DNA from: Symbiodinium natans
Lineage: Eukaryota > Sar > Dinophyceae > Suessiales > Symbiodiniaceae
Assembly (NCBI GenBank): GCA_905221605.1
Contig: CAJNDS010002636.1
Coordinates: forward strand, 272,160 to 336,159
Reading direction: 5' to 3'
Length of the DNA: 64,000 nucleotides
Shown: positions 28,529-39,002 of the stretch, piece after piece
Layout of the letters: each line of letters opens with the position of its first letter
Numbering within the stretch: the stretch's first letter is position 1
Made by a program: the position numbers and the translations under genes
The notes under the pieces: model-generated
The model's input: only the letters and a program-made list of their open reading frames with translations
What the model was told of the DNA's origin: nothing
Databases searched by the model: none

Positions 28529-31500
28529 CTACTGGAAACAACCCTGCTCCTGCTTGATCACTAGCTTCGGAGGCCTGAACCAGTTTCCGTTGTCGACCGG
28601 CTGCCCTGTCTTGAACTCCTTCATGTTAAACTGGTCATCGCCCAGACGAGCCACCATGGACTTCCTACCCGCCGTCAATGCCTCGACGCGTACATCATCA
28701 AAGGACACAGCACGTTGGTCACGGTAGTCCGAGCGGTCATTCTCATCAGGGGCAATATCAATGCCAATCGCGAAGCCCTCATCGCTGTCGATGTGTGATA
28801 TGGATACGTCGTTCAGCTCAACCTGTTGGCTGATCTTGACATGCAAGCCACGGGCATTAGCACCTCCACCCTCATCGGCCACACTTCGCTCAGGAATGAT
28901 ATCCTCCTTGTTGGAAAGAAGTCTCCAGCGTGCCATACATGTCGGCCCATGCTGATCTCCAAGACTTGAAATGTTTCGCACGTTTACGTTCTTCATGTAG
29001 ACATGGCGAACCTCTTCCAATCTCACACCGATTGCTCCCTGCATCGCGTGGAACATGGTGTCAACGTCACATACTAGGGAGTGCCTGGAGGAGTAGCGGT
29101 CTTCTGACACTTGGCGGCTTACGAAGAGGTCTCCAAGTGATGCACCGGATGTGGTGGCCCACTTATAGAGTCCCTCGCTTAGGTGCAAGCCTCCGAAGTA
29201 CTTCTTCTGAAGCAGCACGGTGTCTCGGCCATTGAGATGGGGATTCTGAGGTACTCCTTGTGTGCAGCGACCAACATCATATGCCCAGGGCAGCGTAGCG
29301 TTAGAGCCAAAGTTGCCACAGCCAGAAGCATAAATTTGAGCCTCATAGTACGAGTTGGCAAGCTGCCACATGGCCAAATAAGCATCGTGCACCACGTCTC
29401 CGACATAAGCAACCTCAGTTCGCAAGCGGTACAAGTAACCATGGTCCTCAACATCATAGCTGTTGACGCAATCATCATGATACTGGTTAGAACTATGATG
29501 GAAAGCCACACCATCCAATGTTGTTAAGCGGTTGCTCACCACCTCCAACACACGAAAAAGATCTCTGACAGGTCCTGGGGCAAAGCACATTTATGTATGT
29601 AGAGTTTTTGGATTATCTCACTGCTGCTGCTTTCCATGTTTTTCTTCAGTGCACCTATCACTGCAGCGCATGAAGCATTTCGACTCTGCGAATAACTATT
29701 TTTTGGTTAGTACTTCGTAGTTGCGAACGCATTTCGGTCCTTGGGAAAACTTGCCATCAGAGTTCAGGATCGCTGTTACCTCGCTCAGCTTGATGGTCAA
29801 ATCGTGGATGACGGTGTCCTCATCTTCATGCGCAGGTTTGGGGCAAAATGCATAATGTCTGTCGAAGATCTTGAACCAAATCTAATAAATCACAACTTCC
29901 GTAACAAAACGAATGCCAAGGGTAATGCCCATGTCCTGGATGACAATCTCAGCAGACTCCTCGCCTGCGCCGTAATGATTCTCATCATCTCCAGGAGTGC
30001 CGAGATGATTGAAAATCATTCCATACATGACCTGGCTGCAGACACCGGGACAAACCAGACCATATACTGCCTCAGAAGCATTACAAAAAACCACTAAGTA
30101 GTACTCTCTTGTCTAGTTTCAGATCCAGCGACACTCCCATCGGGCACAGGCACCCTTGGAGCAAAGATCTTGATGGCATCATGGAGCAAGCTCGCATCTT
30201 CCAGCGCAAGGCCGGCCTCGCCCCCATATGCCCATACTCACATTGACACTTGTGACAACTTGTGACAAGACTCATTTTGATACAACTCATATTGACCGTA
30301 ACCTTCAATTAGGACCCTGAGGGGACATCTACAATCAGAAGCGGCCTCGTCCAGGCGGCTCATGTAATGCTCCCGGAACAAGTTCACTGCATGGCCCAAG
30401 CGCCTGAAGACAGCCTCAAAAGGTCTCAGGGCTTCGCTTCCTGCTGCAGCCTCCGTTCTTGCTACTCCTTCTAATGCTGTCACCGCTGTGGCACAAGAGC
30501 GAGCTAGTTCCTACTAGAAATCTGTTCAATGATGGCTGAAACAGCGGGGTATTTGGAGAGCCTCCAGAGTCTGAGGGCCACGATCCGGCCAAGGACCCCC
30601 TCCTGCTCGAAGCCCAAGGGAATGAGCCTGGAGGTCGTTGCTGCATTCATTCGTAGACATGTTTAAGTCTTAGTCAAGGAACTGCCGTGCAGTGATGCGC
30701 CGTGCAATGTTGTAGAAGTGTTGTAGACTTGAGCCTGGAGGTGTAGAGCTCCAGGAAACGAGCATTGGAGAAGGTTGCACGGGCGGGCACTTGAGATGAT
30801 GTCGGGCCAACCTCGCAGCCCTTTACGGTGCAGCGACGGCAACCATTCAGGTGGATTCCTGAAACTTCCCAATCCCGGACGATCACGTTCTCAATGTACA
30901 CCTGGCTGGCATTGTTGCCATGTATGCCAGAGTGTGAGCTCAAGCCCAAGGTCCCGTCATGGATGTGGACTTTGCGTGCGCCCCGCATGGCAGGGACACG
31001 CCCACTCTGGAACTGCTCCTTGTCCCCCTCCTGAAAGTTGAGCGATGACACGCCCTCGTTGTCCACAAAGACACGATTGGCAAGCTCGATGGCATTCCAA
31101 AATCGTTGCAGGAGATAGAACTCCTTGTGCTGTGCGAGGGTGTGCCCGTTGAGATCAATTTCCACGTTGTCGGCCTCAACCGTGATTCCAGCAAAGAAGC
31201 CGAGATAGAACTGACTTGCTGGATAGTTGGGGTCCTCATGGTCTGATCGGGGAAGCAGTTCACAATTAAAAAATCCACAAGAGTCACATCAATAAATCCC
31301 TAGCGATAGTATCAGCGGCTGTGGCAAGTACAGCTAAGTAGTCATGCACCGACACCGGCGCGCGTGCGCGCGCTCGCTGGAACTTTGGGTGAGGCATGGG
31401 CCCACCCGCAATGCCGCCGCATGCCTCTTTTTTGGGGGCGCGCCACAATAAGGCAACTCTTTGATCATAACCCTCTACCCCGCTTCTAGGAGCCAGCTAG

Positions 31501-31930
31501 CATGTTCCTCTCCCGGTGTGTCCTGGGGTTCTGGCCAGTAATCATTATCCGGTCGAGGGCCAAAATGGATGTCCTCCATCAAGATGTACCTTCTGGATTT
31601 GCTGATGCTCCAAGGTCCAAACAAGGTCCAAACCTTTCAAAGCCCGAGGCACTGAGCCCTGGCGTGCTACTTTTGAGACCCCAAACCCTACCTTCCGGAC
31701 TCTTTGATGCGATAGGTGCCATTCTGGAAATCGCGCTGACTGAGGCGCGTGATCTGATGTTGCGGCCTTCGCCGTCGTGAGTCGGAAATACGCTTCGTGC
31801 TCAAAGCAGAGTTCTCATCGCAAGTGTCCGTATCGTTCGACCCGACAATCACCTGTACGAGAAACGACATAACGGCAACACGGAGAGCTCGGCGACCGCC
31901 ATCACGACGAACGTGGCGCATTTGGACCAT
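28529..31930 (-). CDS. Secreted right-handed beta-helix protein, complete 9-exon model
   Basis: Exons: 31692-31930, 31502-31589, 30735-31234, 30525..see next: 30515-30627, 30346-30467, 30133-30216, 29936-30031, 29780-29818, 28529-29542; the fourth is 30515-30627. They sum to 2295 nt, 764 codons plus stop, all in phase. ATG is at 31930; residues ~17-33 (ALRVAVMSFLVQVIVG) look like a signal peptide. Residues ~126-142 carry ITVEADNVEIDLNGHTL and ~203-217 GTLGLSSHSGIHGNN, typical of pectin-lyase-fold right-handed beta-helix proteins common in algae; later parts (DGSVMYGMIFN, RLTTLDGVAFHH, RHVYMKNVNVRNISSLG) continue the helix. Donors are GT, GC, GC, GT, GC, GT, GA, GT; every acceptor is AG|G. Likely role: surface or extracellular carbohydrate binding or cleavage; activity cannot be told. 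Moderate chance that one exon edge is off by a few codons. Confidence 0.82.
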
Positions 31931-32890
31931 GGCTGGATGTTAAAAGCAGCACTGGGGATTGTGTGCTTGAAGTCAAAATGGCTCACGGGCACGCATAATT
32001 CACAAGCACAGCCCAGAGCAGAGTCAGCATCGTCTCATATTGTCTCTCTGCGTTTTTTTGGACTCTGAAGGCTTCTTCTGCTCGTAGGTGATGAACTGCA
32101 GCCACTCCTCGGCTGATTTTTTTTGCTCTGCCTTTGCTCTCTCCATTGAACTCAAAAGGCCGACACAAAAACCACCTTTCTCTTGCTCTCTCTCTGTCTC
32201 TCTCTCGCTCTCGCCCTCGATCTCGATCTCTCTCTCTCTCTCTCTTCTTCTCCTTCTTCTTCTTCTTCTTGACGAGTGGCTTTCACTCAAAGGCCTAGGA
32301 CTTTCCAGGGTCCCCAGCTGTGTCCCCCCCCCCCCCGCCGCGTTTTGGTGAAGCTCGTTGAACGGCTCCTCCCTCTCTCTCTTGCTCTCATTTCTTCTGA
32401 TTCTTCTTCTTCTTCTTCTTCTTCTTCTTCTGCTTCTTCTTCTTCGGCTTCGGAGCTTGAGGGAAGCGGACCCCCCCGCGCGCGAGACACGCCCAGATGG
32501 CCCAGATCCATCGTGCAATGTGATACGTAGACGCTCTCTCTCTCTCTCTCTCTCTTCTTTCTTTCGGAGGGTATGGGGTCATCACCCGCCATGACATCCG
32601 CTCTGCAGGCACGCTGTCGTAGAGCCTCTCAATGATTGCACACCATCTCCCCAAAATCAAAAACACACTCAGACAGAGCGCCGCCCCGAGTCGCACCTGG
32701 CTGCCACTTCTGATCTTGCAGTGCCCAGTGGAGGCACGCGAGGTTGCTCTGAAACACAAAAAACAAACTTGTGTTTTCGTTGAAGCCGCCTCAACTGTCA
32801 TTGCTGACGAATCGCAGGCTTTTCTATCCATCTACTGGCAAAATGTGTTGTTTATTCAGCCAGGTGTTCTAGGGGGTGGAAGGCCCAGGG
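31931..32890. other. Low-complexity region, possible minus-strand exons
   Basis: Contains (CT)n at 32195-32246, (CTT)n at 32248-32270 and 32397-32450, a C run at 32326-32336 and (CT)n at 32533-32555. On the minus strand, a short ATG frame (MLTLLWAVLVNYACP, ending at CC|GTGAGC near 31990) resembles a signal-peptide exon. A frame near 32590-32830 has a hydrophobic stretch LGAALCLSVFLILG. Neither is supported by a domain or a joined model. Confidence 0.35.
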
Positions 32891-33085
32891 CGGGAAACAG
32901 CCTCTGACAGGAAAAGCCCTTGTCAGGGAAAAGCCCTTAGACAGGAAACGGCCTAGCGCAGGAAAAGGCCCCCCACGTCCAACAGCAGCCTGGGGCTGGA
33001 AAGAGCCCAGGGCTGGAAAAAGCCCAGGGCTGGAAAAAGCCCAGAACTGGAAAAGCCCCAAGAATGGAAGAGCCCCCTAGTGAGA
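32890..33085 (+). repeat. Minisatellite, ~17-18 bp GGAAAAAGCCCAGGGCT units
   Basis: About ten units, diverged at the left and nearly identical at 32990-33060. Confidence 0.85.
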
Positions 33086-33597
33086 AAGAAGAGAACGTAT
33101 GGGTCCAGCCTCCACTAAAAATCTAACATTTACTGCTTAAGCGTGTCCCCACAAGCGCGGTTCCTTGAGACACCCATTTCTGGCCTCAGTGTTGCTCATG
33201 GCACCGTGACCTTCCACAAACAAATCTGTTGGGCGTAATACAGCTTGGATATCTTGAGGCCCTTCCTCGCTCCAAAAAGCACGGCATGGTCAGAAAAGGC
33301 CCTGAAAGCCCCTGGAAGGCCCTGGAATCCTCCGCCACGACCAAAAAACTCAAAACTTCATTCAGCCCTTTTGAACGGTTGACCTGCTTTGGCGCCGTTT
33401 ATGATGACATGAAGAGCCGGGGTATCCTAAACCCCCCCAAACCAGCCGAATAGTTCAAAAAAATAAGTCGTATGGACTGTTTGTACCCAAACGTGTCTGT
33501 TTCCGTTTCTGCTGTGTTCTTATACTATTTCCCATGGTTTTGGGCAGCATTCCGGCCCGACATGGGGACACGCGCAATGTTGCCATGTACACAGACA

Positions 33598-33792
33598 CAG
33601 GACACACACACACACACAAGCACACATACACACACACACACACAAGCACACACAACACACACACACACACACAAGCACACACACACACACACACACAAGC
33701 ACACATACAAGCACATCGAAGCACACAAAAGCACATACAGAAGCACACACAAGCAAACACACACACACAGCACACACACAAGCACACATACA

Positions 33793-33888
<96 letters not shown>

Positions 33889-33940
33889 ACAGACACAGAC
33901 TACAGACACACACAGACACACACAGACACAAAGACACACA

Positions 33941-33975
<35 letters not shown>
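33598..33975. repeat. (CA)n microsatellite with AG and TA interruptions
   Basis: Nearly 380 bp of CA on the plus strand, including a pure run at about 33794-33888. All Cys-Val or His-Thr frames here are artefacts. Confidence 0.95.
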
Positions 33976-33979
<4 letters not shown>

Positions 33980-34874
33980 AAAAAAAAATAACAACCACGT
34001 TTTTTTTTGCTGGAAAAAGCCTTCAAATTGCAATTTGTTTGATTTGTTGTGCAAACACAGTTTTTTTTCATTTGTCAGAAATTTGAATGGCAAGGTTTGG
34101 ACGAACAACAACCTTTCAAATTGCATTTTTCTTGAATTTTTTGTCCAGACACCCGTTTATTTTCGCATTTGTTGGAGTTTTATGCCTTGCGAAACAATTT
34201 GAAAGGTCACATGAAGTGCAGCTGTGTGTTTTTTTTTTTGGACTGGCGCCCCTGTACTGCATCAGTAGCACAGTAGGCCGGTCTTGTTGGGCTTGACGTA
34301 ACGGGTGAAACGAAGTCAGCGCGCGCAAACCACCAAGAACACCACGCAACCACCCAAAAAACAAGAAAACAGAAGCAACAAACCAAGCAAAGGCGCCGAA
34401 CTACTAGGAAACCCCACGCACTCAGTACTCGAAGTCGTCGTTGAAGTCCCGGTGCAATCATACAGCACTGAGCATGCGGGGAGTCGCAAATTGCGACACT
34501 GCCAGATCTTCAAAATCACCATCATGTAGCTACTGGTGCGACGTCATTCGGCTCGAACCAAGGTCATCATCGATAGTCAGGCTCCAGTGCTCGTCTTCAA
34601 GGACACATCACGGACCCGCATTGGCAAAGGGATGGCACAGGTCAGACTTCCCAAAGGAGAGGAAAGACGTGCGCATGCCCCATGGTGGTCAGCCAGTGGG
34701 GACTTGACAGCAAGAACAATCAAGGCAAGACCGGCCCAGGGCACTCCGGTGGTCAGCCAGTGGAGCAGCCCCGAGCGGAAGGTTCACCTCTCACCCTGGC
34801 TTGCAGCTGCGCCCACCTAGATAGATGTCCGCGCACAAGCACAGTCTCAGCAGACAGCCACAGCGGAGGCCACA
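33976..34874. other. AT-rich then unique sequence, no gene recognised
   Basis: 33976-34250 has A and T runs and repeated (T/C)TTTCAAATTGCA(A/T)TTT words. 34722-34815 (AATCAAGGCAAGACCGGCCC, GGTCAGCCAGTGGAGCAGCCCC) is homologous to 50600-50705 on the far side of the large duplication. Confidence 0.5.
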
Positions 34875-34939
34875 ATTCCGGCATTGAGGGGTATTGGAGT
34901 CTCTGGGCCAACAGAGAGTGTCTGTCCTCGCGCTGTCCG

Positions 34940-36160
34940 GTCTCGCTTTCTCGCTCTCATCTCTCACTCACTCACTCACTCGCTCTTGAGTCTTTGGGCC
35001 CAGGTGTTTTTTTCTTCTTTTTGCGCATGTCCGGGCCCTGGAGTGCTTGCACAAGCGCTCAGTCGCGTGTGGGACCGGGGTTTGTTTGCAGGGTTTGGGA
35101 GTTTAGGAGCGTGCTTTCTGTCATGACTGAGAGGGGCGCGTATCTCTCTCGCTCTCATCTCTCACTCACAACCACAAAAAAAGGACGACTTACTTTGTGC
35201 TGGTGATATCAATGCCACCACCTACAATGGCATAAGGATCATCCAAGCGGGGGTCGCGTTTAGGCATTTAAACAATAGTATGGAAATCTGAGGAATGTAA
35301 AATGAATGAAGGATTGGGTTACTGTTTGTATGGATTTTTTTTTTCAAAATTTTTTGCTTTTGAATTAAAAAGTTCACGAGTTTTTCTCTGGCTCACTCAC
35401 TCACTCACTCGCTCTTGAGTCTTTGGGCCCAGGTGTTTTTTCTTCGTTTTGCGCATGTCCGGGCCCTGGAGTGCTTGCACAAGCGCTGAGTCGCGTGTGG
35501 GACCGGGGGTTGTTTGCAGGGTTTGGGGGTTTAGGAGTTCGGGCTCGCCGAGAAACTGCAAGTGTTGTGAGAGCGCATGTCGTGCTTTCTGTCATGACTG
35601 AGAGGGGCGCGTAGCTCTCTCGCTCTCATCTCTCACTCACTCACTCACTCACTCGCTCTTGAGTCTTTGGGCCCAGGTGCTTTTTGCTTCGTTTTGCGCA
35701 TGTCCGGGCCCTGGAGTGCTTGCACAAGCGCTGAGTCGCGTGTGGGACCGGGGTTTGTTTGCAGGGTTTGGGGGTTTAGGAGTTCGAACTCGCCGAGAAA
35801 TTGCAAGTGTTGTGAGAGCGCATGTCGTGCTTTCTGTCATGACTGAGAGGGGCGCGTATCTCTCTCGCTCTCATCTCTCACTCACTCACTCACTCACTCA
35901 CTCGCTCTTGAGTCTTTGGGCCCAGGTGTTTTTTTCTTCGTTTTGCGCATGTCCGGGCCCTGGAGTGCTTGCACAAGCGCTGAGTCGCGTGTGGGACCGG
36001 GGTTTGTTTGCAGGGTTTGGGGGTTTAGGAGTTCGGGCTCGCCGAGAAATTGCAAGTGCTGTGAGAGCGCATGTCGTGCTTTCATTCTGGCGAGGGCACA
36101 ATCTGTCATGACTGAGAGGGGCGCGTATCTCTCTCGCTCTCATCTCCACTCACTCACTCA
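34940..36160 (+). repeat. ~245 bp tandem array, copy 1
   Basis: Four units, each ending in (CTCA)n CTCGCTCTT and containing GAGTCTTTGGGCCCAGGTG, GTCCGGGCCCTGGAG, CACAAGCGCTGAGTCGCG and GGGTTTGGGGGTTTAGGAG (a telomere-like remnant). The first unit lacks ~43 bp and is followed by a foreign insertion. Confidence 0.9.
35166..35391 (-). other. AT-rich insertion in the 245 bp array, with a possible short exon
   Basis: Absent from duplication copy 2 and unlike its surroundings in base composition, with boundaries in the CTCA microsatellite. On the minus strand an ATG at 35267 opens a 24-codon frame (MPKRDPRLDDPYAIVGGG...) that meets an excellent donor, AAA|GTAAGT, at 35194/35193. The sequence before the ATG is AT-rich and promoter-like. 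The protein family is not recognised. Confidence 0.45.
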
Positions 36161-36800
36161 CTCACTCGCTCTTGTGTTCGCTTCCATTGAGGCGTGTGCC
36201 GGAGTTTCTTGACGTCGGTCATCTTTCACATCCCTGGCAGTGAATGCCTAGACGCCCGTTCTGTTTGGCGCCCTGCTCTTTGAATCAGGCCATTGTTATC
36301 GTGAGACATGTGTTGGCATGAATGTGCGAGCACGCTTCCCATTTCGTCCACCTTATGCCCGCACATGCATCAGCTGCACACATGCGGCAGCGCCTGATTC
36401 TTCATGCAGCCCGCGTCAATCTGCAGCGTGTAGAGGGTGGCCAGCCGAGCGGGAGCATCACTCGCGAGACCCGGGCTGGCTTGCCATCGGTGCTGGTCCA
36501 AACCCAAACCCTAAACTTGCCCTAAACCCGAAGTTGGCTCGAGTACGCGGTGCTCTTTGTGCTCGCCCCCCCTCTGTTAAATGCTCTTGAACACAGATGC
36601 TCGTCTTGCTCGTCTCCCCCGATTTGCGATGCGTTCATGGTGCTTGTGAGCTTAGTCGAAGGCAGGAAGCCAAGCCGGAGTTTGCGCTCCATCTCGGGAG
36701 TTTTTGGTAGATGGGCAAGCGCCCAAAGCCCGTGTTGCTGCCAAGGACTTTTGTTGGTAGAGGCGGGAAGCAAAGACCCAAAGGCTGTACTGCATCTGCA

Positions 36801-38380
36801 GCTCGGGATTTGTCTCTTTCTCCGGTGTTTTGCCAGTCCGAGGCTGACTTCTGGATGGTTTTCTCACTTTCCGTGGTCCCTAAACCCCATTTTCACGCCT
36901 TGGTGCATCTACATCGGTTGATAAACGCTGTTTTCGCAATTTTTGGCTGTTGCCCTTGCTGGGTGTACTCCAGTGCTAGGGTTTTGCTGTCCATGCAAGG
37001 ACCTGGTCCTTCTCGTTCCTCTTCTTGGCATCTTCAACCACAGGCCATAAGTTGAGCGAAGCGCGGTCGATGGAATTTGGTTTGTTTTGCCTTTCGTGCC
37101 AGAGATTTGCGCTGATTTTCCCGGTGTTTTGCCTATCTGGGCAAGGACCTGGTCCTTTTCGTTCCTCTTCTTGGCGTCCTAAACCACAGGGCAGCGAACC
37201 TTGCCCAGCCGTGCAAAACACCGGGAAATCCAGTCAGGAGCTGGCGCGTCACACACACAAAGCAAGGCAAATATCAAGCGACTGCACTTCGTTTAACGTC
37301 TTGGTCCTGGGCCTGCCACAAGGCCCCGAGGCCGTACTGCAGCTCGGGATTTGTCTCTTTCTCCGGTGTTTTGCCAGTCCGAGGCTGACTTCTGGATGGT
37401 TTTCTCACTTTCCGTGGTCCCTAAACCCCATTTTCACGCCTTGGTGCATCTACATCGGTTGATAAACGCTGTTTTCGCAATTTTTGGCTGTTGCCCTTGC
37501 TGGGTGTACTCCAGTGCTGGGGTTTTGCTGTCCATGCAAGGACCTGGTCCTTCTCGTTCCTCTTCTTGGCATCTTCAACCACAGGCCATAAGTTGAGCGA
37601 AGCGCGGTCGATGGAATTTGGTTTGTTTTGCCTTTCGTGCCAGAGATTTGCGCTGATTTTCCCGGTGTTTTGCCTATCTGGGCAAGGACCTGGTCCTTTT
37701 CGTTCCTCTTCTTGGCGTCCTAAACCACAGGGCAGCGAACCTTGCCCAGCCGTGCAAAACACCGGGAAATCCAGTCAGGAGCTGGCGCGTCACACACGCA
37801 ACAAGCCAAAAATCAAGCGACCGCACTTCGTTTAACGTGTTGGTCCTGGGCCTGCCACAAGGCCCCGAGGCCGTACTGCAGCTCGGGATTTGTCTCTTTC
37901 TCCGGTGTTTTGCCAGTCCGAGGCTGACTTCTGGATGGTTTTCTCACTTTCCGTGGTCCCTAAACCCCATTTTCACGCCTTGGTGCATCTACATCGGTTG
38001 ATAAACGCTGTTTTCGCAATTTTTGGCTGTTGCCCTTGCTGGGTGTACTCCAGTGCTGGGGTTTTGCTGTCCATGCAAGGACCTGGTCCTTCTCGTTCCT
38101 CTTCTTGGCATCTTCAACCACAGGCCATAAGTTGAGCGAAGCGCGGTCGATGGAATTTGGTTTGTTTTGCCTTTCGTGCCAGAGATTTGCGCTGATTTTC
38201 CCGGTGTTTTGCCTATCTGGGCAAGGACCTGGTCCTTTTCGTTCCTCTTCTTGGCGTCCTAAACCACAGGGCAGCGAACCTTGCCCAGCCGTGCAAAACA
38301 CCGGGAAATCCAGTCAGGAGCTGGCGCGTCACACACACAAAGCAAGCCAAAAATCAAGCGACCGCACTTCGTTTAACGTC
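36801..38380 (+). repeat. ~540 bp tandem array, copy 1 (three units)
   Basis: Units start at GCTCGGGATTTGTCTCTTTC (36801, 37342, 37881). Each unit contains a strong inverted repeat (first unit: 37114-37146 with 37199-37230) and two diverged copies of a ~155 bp word family also present at 42860-43290. The repeated open frames are by-products of the array. Confidence 0.9.
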
Positions 38381-38647
38381 TTGGCCGTTGCCGTGTGGTT
38401 TAGGACTGGTTGGGGGTCTGGGGGGGGGGTAGTGCAAAGGCTTGGGATGCCATACTGCAGCTGAAGCAGACGAGCGCACCTTAGGTTGTTGGGTGAGGCT
38501 GGGAAGCAAAATTGCTGGAGGCCATACTGCATCTTGGGCAGCAAAAGGCTTGGGGCCGTTTTTTCCAACCCTTGGTAGGTCTTTCCCTTCTCCAGGCCCT
38601 CTCCTTGTCCGAGGCCGTTTCCCGCCCTGGGCCTGCCACCCCAGAAA

Positions 38648-38776
38648 GTAGATTGCCAAAATGTAGACCGGGAAACGGAAAATCGTAAAGTTGCCCGCGT
38701 TTTAAAAATATTCTATTTGTTAACGCGGATTCAACTTTACGATTTTGTGCTTCTGGGTGCATTTTCGGCAATCTAC
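38648..38776 (+). promoter_or_regulatory. Origin-like stem-loop upstream of Rep, copy 1
   Basis: Inner hairpin 38679-38746: a 15 bp perfect stem (AAAATCGTAAAGTTG at 38679-38693 with its complement at 38732-38746), a 1/3 nt bulge, a 7 bp GC-rich stem (38695-38701 with 38722-38728), and a 20 nt AT-rich loop containing AAATATTCT. An outer inverted pair (GTAGATTGCCAAAATG at 38648-38663; CATTTTCGGCAATCTAC at 38760-38776) encloses it. CRESS-type replicons initiate in a hairpin loop holding a TATT-centred nonanucleotide next to rep; here only TATT matches the usual NANTATTAC. Function is inferred. Confidence 0.6.
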
Positions 38777-39002
38777 ATTGGGCTCTGGCGGCACCAGGAA
38801 CCCCTAAAGCCCATGGAGGCGCCGGAGTCCACTCTGACACGTTTACGGCTATGACGCTCATGCCTGCCATCGCGTTTCATGTCCAACGCATCTTGTCAAT
38901 CCGGTCTACAGCTCCATGCATGCCATGCAAGATGCGCCCAAAAATTATTGAGATCATCTTGCAACCGTTCGTGTCCTTCTGTTTGGTAGCCACGCAGCCG
39001 TC

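Noticed and set aside
32388-32831. 147-codon minus frame ending in Lys/Glu runs
   Set aside because: Half of it is translation of CTT and CT repeats. The remaining hydrophobic stretch is noted only as a possible exon.
33455-34126. 200-codon His-Thr and Cys-Val frames
   Set aside because: Produced by the CA microsatellite.
34940-36160. Regular repeats resembling a CRISPR-like array
   Set aside because: Units are contiguous ~245 bp tandem repeats without short palindromic repeats and unique spacers, in a eukaryotic context.
36550-36921. 123-codon plus frame in the duplicated segment
   Set aside because: It crosses into the 540 bp repeats, has no domain, and has overlapping frames of similar length on both strands.
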